Assembly: GCA_031374735.1 (NCBI GenBank) | Contig: JANMGQ010000129.1 | Location: 1-64,000 of the forward strand | Source of the DNA: JABFRJ01 sp031374735 | Lineage (GTDB): Bacteria; Pseudomonadota; Alphaproteobacteria; Rhizobiales; Hyphomicrobiaceae | Direction of reading: 5' to 3' | Length of the DNA: 64,000 nt | In this document: positions 8,300 through 17,134 of the stretch, in pieces | Position numbering within the stretch: the first letter of the stretch is position 1 | Layout: the number at the start of each line of letters is the position of its first letter | Translations under genes and position numbers: made by a program | Notes under the pieces: generated by a model | Database searches by the model: none | What the model saw: only the letters and a program-made list of their open reading frames with translations | What the model was told of the DNA's origin: nothing

Positions 8300-8510
8300 A
8301 GTCCCAACGATCTCGTCATCGGCATGGCCGAATGCTCGAACGCACGCTTGATGAGCAGATCACGCTGACCACGAGCCTGGAACGTGCACCCCGGACCCCA
8401 TTCTCGCCAACCCATGCGAAATTGAGATCGCGATCCTCAACCTCGCCAGAAACGCGCGCGACGCGATCGCGCCTCCCTCAGCAAGCGGGATCGAAACAAC
8501 AGCAGGTTCG
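8300..8510 (+). pseudogene. Frameshifted remnant of a sensor histidine kinase
   Basis: Three adjacent reading frames together spell the dimerisation/ATPase junction of a PAS-type histidine kinase. NDLVIGMAE (about 8304-8330) runs into MLERTLDEQITLTTSLE (8332-8382). A second frameshift leads to PDPILANPCEIEIAILNLARNARDAI (about 8390-8470). The last segment matches the N-box consensus (ALLNLAVNARDAM) and the first two match the LxxGMxELLRRTLGExI pattern. Two frame changes and the lack of flanking kinase or receiver sequence show that it is dead. It sits directly downstream of tRNA-Ala, a frequent site of insertion and decay. Confidence 0.6.
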
Positions 8511-8531
8511 ACGCAACCTTGCTCGCAAGAA

Positions 8532-8557
8532 ACGCCTGCCGCACACGCCTGCCGCAC
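8532..8557. repeat. 13-bp perfect tandem duplication
   Basis: ACGCCTGCCGCAC is repeated twice head to tail. It lies in the non-coding tail of the kinase relic. The rest of 8511-8667 shows no gene. Confidence 0.7.
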
Positions 8558-8667
8558 ACACTGGACTTCGTTGTGTTTCCGCTGCATGCGGTTGTCGCGT
8601 TTGCATTTAAGATCAGTGGTCTGTTGCCATTGACCGGCAAAGCAATGGAGCCTTCGGGGTTGAGAAG

Positions 8668-9507
8668 ATGCTGCGATACATCATCGTGATGCTGACAATT
8701 GCAATGGCCGCTCAGATGGCTGCGCTGCCGGTGGCGGCGCAGCGCTCGACCCGGCCTGCCAGTTCGGGCACGTGGGAACTTCTCGGCGAAACGCTGGTCG
8801 GCTTCGGCGTCGCACGGGACGTTGTTACCATCGGCCACGCCGATGACCACTTTCGCAACCGGAGCTACGACCAGTTGCGCCTATCCGCAGAGCGCGGCGA
8901 CGTGCAAATGAGCATCGTGCGGGTGCGCTACATCAACGGCTACCAGGAAGACATTCCGTTCACGCAACTGGTGCGCTCGGGACAGAGTATTGTTCTGCCA
9001 TTGCCCGAGAGGCGCAGCTTCCTGTCGCAGATCGAACTCATCTATTCGGGGCGTGCCGAGGCCGGCACCGGCGGGTTGATCAGCGGCTGGCAAAGACCAC
9101 GCATGAAGGTGTTCGGCTTCAACACGCGCGCCGGCTTGCCGGTTCCGCCGCCCGTGACAGGCCCGAACTGGATGCTGCTCGGCGAGAATACCGTCCGCTT
9201 CCGTGGCCAGCGCGAGGTTCTCCGGCTTAGCAACGACGAGCAATGGTATCGCACCCGGCGTTTCGAAAAGTTGCACTTCCGGGTCTCGGACGGCGACGTC
9301 GATATGCGTGAGATCCGCATCGACTACTTCAACGGTTACACGGAAACGATCCGAGTGGCCCGCAACCTGCGGCGGGGCTCAGATCTCACAGTCGATCTGC
9401 CCGGCGAGCGTAGTTATCTACGCCAAATTGAGATGACGTATCGCGCGCGCCCTGGAAGCTGGCAACGACCAACGCTGAAGGTTTACGGCGAGGGAAAAGG
9501 GCCGTAA
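8668..9507 (+). CDS. Secreted protein with two internal repeats (DUF2541-like)
   Basis: 279-aa protein with a signal peptide (about residues 1-27, ending AALPVAAQ). It has two homologous domains, about 32-150 and 165-275. Each begins W-x-L-L-G-E, continues through LRLSAERGDVQMS or LHFRVSDGDVDMR, then Y-I/F-N-G-Y, and ends W-Q-R-P-x-x-K-V-x-G. The pattern of a beta-sandwich with a DGDVxM core resembles the DUF2541/YaaI family of small periplasmic proteins, here duplicated. The function is unknown. It is convergent with the downstream esterase gene. The tandem duplication is seen directly; the family link is inference. Confidence 0.8.
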   Translation: MLRYIIVMLTIAMAAQMAALPVAAQRSTRPASSGTWELLGETLVGFGVARDVVTIGHADDHFRNRSYDQLRLSAERGDVQMSIVRVRYINGYQEDIPFTQLVRSGQSIVLPLPERRSFLSQIELIYSGRAEAGTGGLISGWQRPRMKVFGFNTRAGLPVPPPVTGPNWMLLGENTVRFRGQREVLRLSNDEQWYRTRRFEKLHFRVSDGDVDMREIRIDYFNGYTETIRVARNLRRGSDLTVDLPGERSYLRQIEMTYRARPGSWQRPTLKVYGEGKGP

Positions 9508-9553
9508 TCGCGTTCGACTGACGGCAGAGCGACATGGCGGCCCCAATCATCGG

Positions 9554-11233
9554 TCATGTGCCCGACTTTACACATGCGTAGCTCGCCGCCGCCTTCACGT
9601 CGCCCGCAATGTAACGTGGCCACAGTGGCCATTGGCACAGCGGCAGCGCGCGCACGGTCTTTGGCTCTGGCTCGACTGTCTGCTCGACGACTTCCAGCGT
9701 GCCGGGCGCCTTGCCGTTCTCGACCCAGTCGTTCAGTACGGCGAGCATGTCGACATTGCCCGGCGCACCATTGCCGACGTGATCAACGCCCGGTGCCGTA
9801 TAGAGGCGCGCGAACGAGGCGACGGTTGCTTTGCCCATGCGGCTTTCGACGCTCTCAAAATAGCGGATGCCGGCGTAAGGGCTTTGTGCGTAATCGGCCA
9901 TGTACTCAAGTACGATCAGTTTGCCGCCGCGAGCCCGGAACCGCGACAGATTTGGGTTTGTCGAATCCATCAGCGCCGAGACTTCCAGGATGCGCTTCTT
10001 ATGGTCCTCTGGCTTGTATGTGGTGACGTCCTGAGTGAGATCGCGCGCATAAATATGGCGAATCGCACCGCTGCCATAGACCCAGGAAATGCCGTTGTTC
10101 GGCAGGGCCGGTTGTGCAGGTGGCGCCATGCCAACCCACCAGGCATTCCACCCGCCTGTTGGACCATTCGGCGTTGCGGCTTCACCCGAAATGCCCCAGC
10201 CAGGATAGCTGCGAACACCGTTGGCAAGTGGAAACGAGAAGGTCACTGGCGACCGCAGCGTCTGCACGGCCTTGATCTGGCCGTCGTTGAGGCACGTCGC
10301 GGGATTTGCACCGACTGCGCATTTGAGCTTTGCAACGTCGAACGTCTTCAAGCATGCCGACGGGTTCGCAACCAAGCCGTCCTTGCTGCCGTCTCCGCCA
10401 TCGCACGCCCCCAACACCGCATCCTGGACGAGCTTGACGTGCTCGGTTTTCAGGTACGCGTCTCCCATGGTGACGAGGCCGCCACGCATGCTGGCGTGCA
10501 TGAGGCCGGTCCAGTTGATGACAGGCACGCGCGACAGGATGCCATCGAAGTCGTCCGGGTAGCGCTGCGCCATGGTCAGCCCCTCGCGACCGCCTTCGCT
10601 TGAGCCCATAAAGAAAGTGTTGCGCGGCGGGCGCTTGTAGGCGGCCGTCATGACGGCGACGGCGGCATCCTTTACCTTCTTGTAAGCGGCGTGAGCAAAG
10701 TTGACGAACGCTTCATCGTTCGCTGCGAACGCCTGCACGGGCTCGCCTTGCTTGGTTTCATGGCCGGAGTCCGTTCCGTACGTGACGTATCCCTGCGCCA
10801 ACGGTGATCGGCGATCAAACGGATGCGCTGGCGGGTTGGCGAGACCGGTAATCAGCACGCCGTTGAACCCCCCGCCGCCGTATTGCAACGAGCTGCCGTT
10901 CCAGGCGAGTGGCAGATTGATCTGAAAGCGGATCGGTGGCGCGGCCGGATCAATGGGGGCAATACGGCCAAGCAGTTTGCAATGTCTCGGTGTCGCCGGC
11001 GAGATCCGCGCCGCCGGTGTCGGCGCGCGGTCCGCGATCGTTCGTTTGCTCTCCTCAACGATCACGGCGCTGTCGATGCTGCCGGCCCCGCTGGCGATGC
11101 CAAAGGCGGTGGGCGGAATTTTCAAGTTTGCAAGCGGAGCGCAGGCATCTGGTGCCAACGCAACGGCCTTTGGTGCTTGTGCCATTGCAGGCGTGGCTGC
11201 GACCAGCGCGAGCAGCGTAAGAGTGCGGTGCAT
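9554..11233 (-). CDS. Tannase/feruloyl esterase family alpha/beta hydrolase
   Basis: 559-aa secreted hydrolase of the tannase/feruloyl esterase family (PF07519), cleaving ester bonds of plant phenolic acids such as gallate or ferulate esters. The signal peptide MHRTLTLLALVAATPAMAQA is evident, so the ATG at 11233 is preferred over one 66 bases upstream. The nucleophile is Ser212 in GSSEGGREG; the lid region spans about 270-430. The late DHVGNG supplies the catalytic His. Cysteine pairs typical of the family are present. It lies alone. The presence of aromatic catabolic operons elsewhere in the window fits a plant- or soil-associated lifestyle. Confidence 0.9.
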   Translation of the reverse strand: MHRTLTLLALVAATPAMAQAPKAVALAPDACAPLANLKIPPTAFGIASGAGSIDSAVIVEESKRTIADRAPTPAARISPATPRHCKLLGRIAPIDPAAPPIRFQINLPLAWNGSSLQYGGGGFNGVLITGLANPPAHPFDRRSPLAQGYVTYGTDSGHETKQGEPVQAFAANDEAFVNFAHAAYKKVKDAAVAVMTAAYKRPPRNTFFMGSSEGGREGLTMAQRYPDDFDGILSRVPVINWTGLMHASMRGGLVTMGDAYLKTEHVKLVQDAVLGACDGGDGSKDGLVANPSACLKTFDVAKLKCAVGANPATCLNDGQIKAVQTLRSPVTFSFPLANGVRSYPGWGISGEAATPNGPTGGWNAWWVGMAPPAQPALPNNGISWVYGSGAIRHIYARDLTQDVTTYKPEDHKKRILEVSALMDSTNPNLSRFRARGGKLIVLEYMADYAQSPYAGIRYFESVESRMGKATVASFARLYTAPGVDHVGNGAPGNVDMLAVLNDWVENGKAPGTLEVVEQTVEPEPKTVRALPLCQWPLWPRYIAGDVKAAASYACVKSGT

Positions 11234-11505
11234 AGCGTCATCCCCAACGGATGTAAGGCTAGAGAGGCTTGGCGCGTCGCGCAAGCCAGAACAGCGCAAC
11301 GAAGCGCAACGATACAGCCCGCAGAGGCGAACCGTTCGCAGACCGAAAGACTGAATCAGTCGTTGTGGATTTACACGTATACGAAGTCGCCGCCCTTATT
11401 GTCGATGGCGATCTTGGGAGTTGCGATCCAGTAGGCGTTTTGGGATCTTGGTCGCATGGTCGAGCGCCGAGTGAGCGGCTCCTTTTTGTTTCATGTCTAC
11501 GATCT

Positions 11506-12021
11506 TCAAAGCCGACCAGCCGTCGATGCGCTGGTCAGAATGCGTGCGACGCCGAATTTGTGGAAAGGCAGGATTGTCGAGAGATAGGCGCGACCGAAGG
11601 TGTTGTGGGTCATGACGGCCGTCGAGAGGGCGACGTATTTGCGATCGTCGCGCAGGACAGAGACGCGAAAGTCTAGATGCTTGTCGTTGGTGCCGGTGAT
11701 GAGTTCGTCCGGGTGCTGGGCGAAGATAGTCCATCGGCCGAGCTTGTCACCGACGACGTAGGTCCTTTCCGTGTCGATGGGTTTGGTCAGATCCGCGTAC
11801 GACACGCCGGCGATCCCGAATGGCTTGACGATGGCCGAGCGTAACACGAGCAGCTGCTTGAAAACGCCGGGCAAGTGATCGAGTGCAGCTGCGTAAATGC
11901 TGACCATGCTTTGCTCTGGGCGTGTCGCGGGCACGTCGTAGGCATCGAGGTAGTCTATGCGCGGAAGGCTTTCGCGCAGACGGCTCGCGGCTGGGAGTTT
12001 GCATGTCGACGCTTGTGGCAT
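11506..12021 (-). CDS. DUF2867-like protein
   Basis: 171-aa protein resembling the DUF2867 family: an early P-x-x-D-Y-x-D-A-Y segment, a central VGDKLGRWTIFAQHPDELITG and then DFRVSVLRD. DUF2867 domains occur alone or fused behind SDR-type domains and have no settled function. There is no signal peptide or membrane span. The gene sits between the esterase and a decayed otsA tail, with no obvious operon partner. Confidence 0.7.
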   Translation of the reverse strand: MPQASTCKLPAASRLRESLPRIDYLDAYDVPATRPEQSMVSIYAAALDHLPGVFKQLLVLRSAIVKPFGIAGVSYADLTKPIDTERTYVVGDKLGRWTIFAQHPDELITGTNDKHLDFRVSVLRDDRKYVALSTAVMTHNTFGRAYLSTILPFHKFGVARILTSASTAGRL

Positions 12022-12149
12022 GTGTCGCTCCGCTTCCCACGGCTTTGTCGCTCAGCCTCGCGGCACTCACCCCGGTCATTCTGGGCATTGCGCTCGGGAT
12101 CGATTCATCCACCTGCCGCATAAGGCTCGCTTGCGTGCGATCATGATCC

Positions 12150-12263
12150 ACGCCTGTCGCGGTGTAAAGCATCAAAATATCCAGGTTAGGTAAATAACAT
12201 GTATTATAATGTATTTTTATGAAATAGATTTATATTAAAACGCGGTTCGAGAATTAGGGTGGA
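12150..12263. other. AT-rich intergenic stretch
   Basis: The window drops sharply in GC between about 12175 and 12245 (runs such as ACATGTATTATAATG and ATAGATTTATATT). It lies between the DUF2867-like gene and the otsA relic and contains no gene. It may hold a promoter or mark the edge of acquired DNA. Confidence 0.5.
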
Positions 12264-12425
12264 TTATATGGCGGTTTTCTCAACCTCGCATTCGGTCTGA
12301 GCCTTCAACCGGTCATGGGCCGTGGGCACCTGAGCTAGCGCCGCAAGGACGTTGCGCCCCCATGCCGCCGCATCGGCTTGGCTGATGCGAGACAGCAAGG
12401 CTGCATGCCGTTGGCGGCGCTCAGC
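12264..12425 (-). pseudogene. Decayed C-terminal fragment of trehalose-6-phosphate synthase (otsA)
   Basis: A 53-codon open stretch ending in TAA at 12264 reads ERRQRHAALLSRISQADAAAW then GRNVLAALAQ. It matches the family C-terminus, where ERxxRHxxLxxxxxxxDxxxWxxxFLxAL follows the last catalytic helix of OtsA. An in-frame TAG (12426-12428) interrupts it, and no glycosyltransferase core can be read further upstream, so only a relic remains. The assignment rests on motif memory. Confidence 0.45.
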
Positions 12426-12522
12426 CTATGGGGCGCGTTGCGGAGCGAACAACCCGTACCGTTGAAAATGGCAGCCGCCTCCCATTGCGAGGCCGGCGAG
12501 CAAAGCTGCTGAGCGACGCTGT

Positions 12523-13680
12523 TCAGAGGCTCAGGTCGCCGCGCCGCAGCGCCTCTGACCGATGCACGTGCGCACTCATGGCGATGCCGATAGCGATCAT
12601 CAGCGTGGTCATGGCCGTGCCGCCGTATGAGACGAGCGGCAGGGGCACGCCAACAACTGGCGCTAGGCCCGTGACCATAGCGATGTTGATGGCAACGTAG
12701 ATGGCCAGCGTGACACTGGAGCCTGCGATCACCAGTCGCGAGAACTGGTTGCGCGCCCCGAGCGCCATTGCAAACAACAAGGCGATGAGCACGCCGTAGA
12801 GCACCAGCAACGTCAACGAGCCGGTAAAGCCCATTTCCTCAGCAAACATCGTGAAGATGAAGTCGGTGTGCTTCTCGGGCAGGAAGTTCAGCTGACTCTG
12901 GGTCCCGGACATGAAACCCTTGCCGTTCAAGCCGCCGGAACCAAGGGCGATCTTGGACTGCAGGATGTGATACCCGGCACCGAGTGGATCGCGGTCAGGG
13001 TCGAGAAAGGTTTGAACACGCTTCTTCTGGTAGTCATGCAAGTAGGACCACAAGATCGGTGCGAGAGCGGCGACACTCGCAACGCCGCCAGCAAAATAGG
13101 CCCAGTGCACGCCCGCGAGAAACATCAGCCCGAGACCCAGCAGCGCAATCAGGATGGCGGTTCCAAGATCCGGTTGCTTGAGAACGAATGCAACTGGCAT
13201 AGCGATCAGCACCAGAGGTATGGCGACCCACATCGGTCGCGATACGCGCTCGGGCGCAAGCCACTGGTAATAACGCGCGAGCGCGAGGACCACGGCGATC
13301 TTCATGATCTCGGCTGGCTGAAGTTGAAGGCCACCGGCGCCAATCCATCGCCGCGCGCCCATTTGCACAATGCCGATCACTGGCACGGCCGCGAGCAAGG
13401 CCAACGCCAGAAAATACACCGGGTACGCCATGCCGAGCACAAAACGGACCGGAACGAGCGAGAGCGCAATCACGGCAGCAAGTCCGACGGCGATGCGCAG
13501 GGCATGCTGCTCGGCCCACGGCTCGAATGATCCGCCGGCAACCGAATACAGAGCTGATACGCCGACTGAGCCGATCAAGACGATGAGTGCCAGCACAAGC
13601 CATTGCACGCGCCACAGCTTCTCTGTCAGCGTTTCCGGGCCACTCGTGATGCCAAACCTATGTGCGGGGACGAACGCCAT
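12523..13680 (-). CDS. rodA: Rod-shape SEDS peptidoglycan polymerase RodA
   Basis: 385-aa ten-span membrane protein, the glycosyltransferase that polymerises lipid II during cell elongation, working with PBP2 (MrdA). Conserved SEDS segments include FLEPDRDPLGAGYHILQSKIALGSGGLNGKG-type sequence (here starting FLDPDRDPLGAGYH, with the essential Asp) and FLPEKHTDFIFTMFAEEMGF. The late VPLPLVSYGGTAM is also present. ATG 13680 is preferred; it follows the mrdA stop by five bases, and an upstream start would overlap mrdA. It is the last gene of the mreB-mreC-mreD-mrdA-rodA operon. Confidence 0.96.
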   Translation of the reverse strand: MAFVPAHRFGITSGPETLTEKLWRVQWLVLALIVLIGSVGVSALYSVAGGSFEPWAEQHALRIAVGLAAVIALSLVPVRFVLGMAYPVYFLALALLAAVPVIGIVQMGARRWIGAGGLQLQPAEIMKIAVVLALARYYQWLAPERVSRPMWVAIPLVLIAMPVAFVLKQPDLGTAILIALLGLGLMFLAGVHWAYFAGGVASVAALAPILWSYLHDYQKKRVQTFLDPDRDPLGAGYHILQSKIALGSGGLNGKGFMSGTQSQLNFLPEKHTDFIFTMFAEEMGFTGSLTLLVLYGVLIALLFAMALGARNQFSRLVIAGSSVTLAIYVAINIAMVTGLAPVVGVPLPLVSYGGTAMTTLMIAIGIAMSAHVHRSEALRRGDLSL

Positions 13681-13685
13681 GCGGG

Positions 13686-15575
13686 TCAACTCTCGCGCTT
13701 CACATCGGTGGCGGCAGCGCGGCGAACGGGCGACGCCGGCGACACACCCGGCCACGCGGATTTCCCGAGTGGGTCGCGGGCGATGACTTTCTCAAGGATA
13801 TCGCGTGCAAGGGGGGCGGCCGTTGCGCCTCCGCCTCCGCCATGTTCGATGATGACGGAGACGGCGTAACGCGGTTTGTCGATCGGCGCATAACAGACGA
13901 ACAGCGCGTGATCGCGCAACTCCCAGGGCAGATCGAGCTGCGCCGTTTCGCTCGAGGCCCGGCCAACTTGCGACGTGCCCGTCTTGCCAGCGACCGTGAA
14001 GCTTCCGTCCTCGGGCTTGGCCTTCGCGCCCGTGCCGCCCGATTCATTGACGACGGCTGCAAGTGCGCGCCGGATCGCGGTGATCCACTCGGGCTTGCCG
14101 GGGATTGGTGCGAATGCGGGCGCCACCTCCTGCGTGGAGCGGCGTACGAATGTCGGCGTCACGGATTTGCCCGAGGCGAGCCGCGCGGTCATGATTGCAA
14201 GCTGGAGCGGCGTTGCCAGCACGTATCCCTGACCGATGCCGGCCAAAATGGTTTCACCGCCAAGCCAGCCTTTGCCAAAGCGTCCGCGCTTCCAGTCGGG
14301 ATCAGGAACCAGCCCGCCCTTGAGGCCGGCCAAGCCGCAGTCATAGGTTTGGCCGAAGCCAAGTTTGCGTGCCATGGCGGCGAACGCGTCGATGCCCGTG
14401 CGGCGCACGATCTCATAGAAATAGCAGTCACAGGACTGCTTCATCGCGCTGTGGAAGTCGCACGCCCCATGGCCCGAGCGCTTCCAGCAGCGGAACGTCT
14501 TGTCGAAGTATTCGAAAGTGCCGTCGCACGTGATCTTTTCTTTGAGATCGATGACACCGGCCTCGGCTGCGGCCAAGGCCGTGACCATCTTGAACGTCGA
14601 GCCTGGAGGATACACGCCGCGCGTCGCACGGTTGGTCATGGGATCGTCGAGGCCAGTCTTGAGGCGTTGCCAGCCGCGTGGATTGGCCCTGCCGTTGATC
14701 AGATCATTGGGATCGAATGTCGGTATCGATGCGGAGACGAGCACTTCGCCAGTCTCGATATCCAAAACAACGGCCGCGGCGCGACGGAACGACGACAGGG
14801 TCGTGAGCACTGTGCGTTGAAGTTCAGTATCGATGGTTGAGACCACGTCGTGTCCGCTCGCCGGCTCGACGCGATCCAAATGGCGGACGATGCGCCCGCG
14901 GCTGTCGACTTCCGACTGCACAACGCCCGCCGTTCCGCGTAGCGCCGCCTCACGTCCTCGCTCGATGCCGCTGCGGCCCGTTTTCATGCCGGGCAAGCGC
15001 AGGATCGGATCGTCGTCCATGGCAATGCGTTCGATAGCGCCGGTGTAGCCGACAATATGGCCGACAGTTTTGCCGTGAAAGTAGACGCGGGTCGGTGCCG
15101 CTTCTGTTGCGACGCCGGGCAGATGCGGCGCGTGAACGCCAACAGCTGAGATCTGCTCGAAGGTGAGATCCTGCACAATAATGAGTGGGACGTTGGGCGA
15201 CTGGCGGGCCGCCCGTTGCACGAGCCGCTCCTGCTCATCGGCGCTCAACGGAACCACCTTGGCAAAGCGCGACAACACGCCCTTCACGTCGCGCGCGAGC
15301 GACGGCACCAGGACCGCGCGATACCCCTCACGATTGGCCGCGAGCACGATGCCGAAACGATCGAGCACACGACCGCGCTCCGGCGCGACGAACTGCACGT
15401 TGATGCGGTTCTCGTCGGCAAGCAGGCCATAGCGCCCGTGCTCTTCGACCTGCAGGTGCCATAAGCGGGCGGCGATCGCTGTGCCCACAGCGGCCTGTAC
15501 GCCACCGAGCAGAAACGCGCGGCGCGTAAACTGGCGGCGTTGGGCGGCGTCATCGGGGTCGCTCTGGAACATCAT
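13686..15575 (-). CDS. mrdA: Penicillin-binding protein 2 (MrdA), elongation transpeptidase
   Basis: 629-aa class B PBP cross-linking peptidoglycan of the side wall. There is an N-terminal membrane anchor (about 18-37) followed by the dimerisation domain with RGRVLDRFG. The transpeptidase domain has all three active-site motifs: STFK at 326-329 with the nucleophile Ser326, SCD at 381-383 and KTGT at 531-534. The start ATG at 15575 overlaps the mreD stop codon; a second ATG follows at once. It sits in the canonical position between mreD and rodA. Confidence 0.97.
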   Translation of the reverse strand: MMFQSDPDDAAQRRQFTRRAFLLGGVQAAVGTAIAARLWHLQVEEHGRYGLLADENRINVQFVAPERGRVLDRFGIVLAANREGYRAVLVPSLARDVKGVLSRFAKVVPLSADEQERLVQRAARQSPNVPLIIVQDLTFEQISAVGVHAPHLPGVATEAAPTRVYFHGKTVGHIVGYTGAIERIAMDDDPILRLPGMKTGRSGIERGREAALRGTAGVVQSEVDSRGRIVRHLDRVEPASGHDVVSTIDTELQRTVLTTLSSFRRAAAVVLDIETGEVLVSASIPTFDPNDLINGRANPRGWQRLKTGLDDPMTNRATRGVYPPGSTFKMVTALAAAEAGVIDLKEKITCDGTFEYFDKTFRCWKRSGHGACDFHSAMKQSCDCYFYEIVRRTGIDAFAAMARKLGFGQTYDCGLAGLKGGLVPDPDWKRGRFGKGWLGGETILAGIGQGYVLATPLQLAIMTARLASGKSVTPTFVRRSTQEVAPAFAPIPGKPEWITAIRRALAAVVNESGGTGAKAKPEDGSFTVAGKTGTSQVGRASSETAQLDLPWELRDHALFVCYAPIDKPRYAVSVIIEHGGGGGATAAPLARDILEKVIARDPLGKSAWPGVSPASPVRRAAATDVKRES

Positions 15576-16081
15576 CCGCCCCTGACGAAGAGTTGGGCAC
15601 GAGGCGCTTCCCACAGCCGATCGATGCCAAGCAGCATCAGTGCCATGATGGGGTAGAGCGCGAGCGTCGTGAGAGCTGCGAGCAGGAACGGGCGGGCGTC
15701 GGGCTTTACCCCAGTGTAGATTGCGGCAATGCCCCAGGCGAGAGCGGCGGCAGCCAGCATGGCGATGGCAAATACGCCAGCACGTCCGGCGGCGGTCGAG
15801 CGCCCGCTCAGCCAGTATTCAAGCGGCGCTAGCCCGGCAACCGCGAGGGCGAGCACGGCGGTGTAGCCAAGCGGTTCATGTGTCAGCACGTCGATTGCGA
15901 GCCCGACGGCGAAGATGAGCGGCACCGGGACCAGCGACGGTCGACGGGCGCTCCAATAGTGCACGACCATCAGCGGCAGAAATCGGATGACATAGCGCAC
16001 AACTTCATCGACGCCGAACGGCAAGACCGCAAGTAAGGCCGCGAACACAAGTGTTGCCGCTGGTAGGAGACGCAGCATCAC
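15572..16081 (-). CDS. mreD: Rod-shape-determining protein MreD
   Basis: 169-aa small hydrophobic protein with about five membrane spans and the conserved central stretch PLIFAVGLAIDVLTHEPLGY. The D-x-L-x-x-x-P-L-G core is the MreD signature. It links MreC to the elongasome. The reading frame starts GTG-ATG (16081 or 16078); the ATG overlaps the mreC stop codon. Its own stop overlaps the mrdA start. Confidence 0.94.
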   Translation of the reverse strand: MMLRLLPAATLVFAALLAVLPFGVDEVVRYVIRFLPLMVVHYWSARRPSLVPVPLIFAVGLAIDVLTHEPLGYTAVLALAVAGLAPLEYWLSGRSTAAGRAGVFAIAMLAAAALAWGIAAIYTGVKPDARPFLLAALTTLALYPIMALMLLGIDRLWEAPRAQLFVRGG

Positions 16082-17043
16082 GGACCTCCCGCCAGTGATG
16101 GTGCTGGCGCCTGAGCCGGGCTGCCACGCCGTCGACCCGATCGCCTCTCGGACAGGGGCTCATCGTCCAGAGAAGGGCTGTTGGTCGCGTCGAACAGCAG
16201 CACGCTGACATATTCAAGTCGGTCGAGGCGGGCATGCAGCTCGACGCGCAGCTGCTCACCCGTGTCGACCACGGTGCCGATGCGCAAGCCGCGCGGGAAA
16301 ACGCCGCCAACGCCCGACGTGACAACTTCATCACCGACGATGACGTTTGCATCCTGCGGAATGTGAGCCAGACGTGGATAGTGGCCCTGGTCGCCGATCA
16401 TCACGGCACGAATGCTCTTCATGCCGATATAGACCGGTACGCGGCTATTGAGATCGTTCAAGAGCAAGAGACGGGAAGATCGTGGGGCAGCCGAGATCAA
16501 GCGCCCAACCATGCCGTCGGCGTTGACGACGGGATAGCCGCTCCGAAAGCCCGCCTCGCTGCCAGCGTCGATGAGCGCCATCTTGACGAACGGGCCACCG
16601 GTGTCGGCAACGACACGCGCCGTACGGAACGCGAACGGCTGCTCGGGCACGACTTTCACGAGTGTTTCGACACTCGCAAGCCGGCGCTCCATCTCGCGGG
16701 CACGCGATTCCCACCCCTTAAGACGTTGGTTCTCGTCACGCAGCCGATCTGCCTCTTCGCGGGCATCCATCAGATTGCCGAGCGTGCGCACGGCATTCTG
16801 GAGCGGTCGCACCGGCACGAGTGCTGCGGCCAACGCCGGCGTCGCTGCATCGGCGAGAGAAATGCGGACTCCACGGACCAGGCTGTGGTCGAGGCGACTG
16901 AGCGCCAGCAACGCGATGGCCGCCAATGAGAATGCGACGATGGCCGCTCCGCTATGGCTCTGGCCTGCCCCGGGAGTGCCGGTGCCGGTTGACCCGTTGA
17001 AGGTCGGACGCGCAAACGCGTCGTCTCGCAATCGTCGGACCAT
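16078..17043 (-). CDS. mreC: Rod-shape-determining protein MreC
   Basis: 321-aa bitopic periplasmic scaffold of the elongasome. One membrane span (about 32-50) is followed by a coiled coil (about 88-130, REEADRLRDENQRLKGWES), then two beta domains. These carry GSEAGFRSGYPVVNADGMVGRL and GDEVVTSGVGGVFPRGLRIG. ATG 17043 is preferred to an ATG 42 bases upstream. The last 30 residues are Arg/Pro-rich. It lies 91 bases downstream of mreB. Confidence 0.95.
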   Translation of the reverse strand: MVRRLRDDAFARPTFNGSTGTGTPGAGQSHSGAAIVAFSLAAIALLALSRLDHSLVRGVRISLADAATPALAAALVPVRPLQNAVRTLGNLMDAREEADRLRDENQRLKGWESRAREMERRLASVETLVKVVPEQPFAFRTARVVADTGGPFVKMALIDAGSEAGFRSGYPVVNADGMVGRLISAAPRSSRLLLLNDLNSRVPVYIGMKSIRAVMIGDQGHYPRLAHIPQDANVIVGDEVVTSGVGGVFPRGLRIGTVVDTGEQLRVELHARLDRLEYVSVLLFDATNSPSLDDEPLSERRSGRRRGSPAQAPAPSLAGGP

Positions 17044-17134
17044 TCTGTGTACGCAACTCGATGCTACGGAGGACGGCGGGCGCAAGGAAAGCGCCGGACG
17101 CCCGCAACCCTTAACGACCTAGGCGATAGGCGCG

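Noticed and set aside
11360..11440. Coding-like minus-strand tail reading AYWIATPKIAIDNKGGDF before a stop
   Set aside because: Only about 25 codons, no start and no recognisable family; could be chance or an old fragment.
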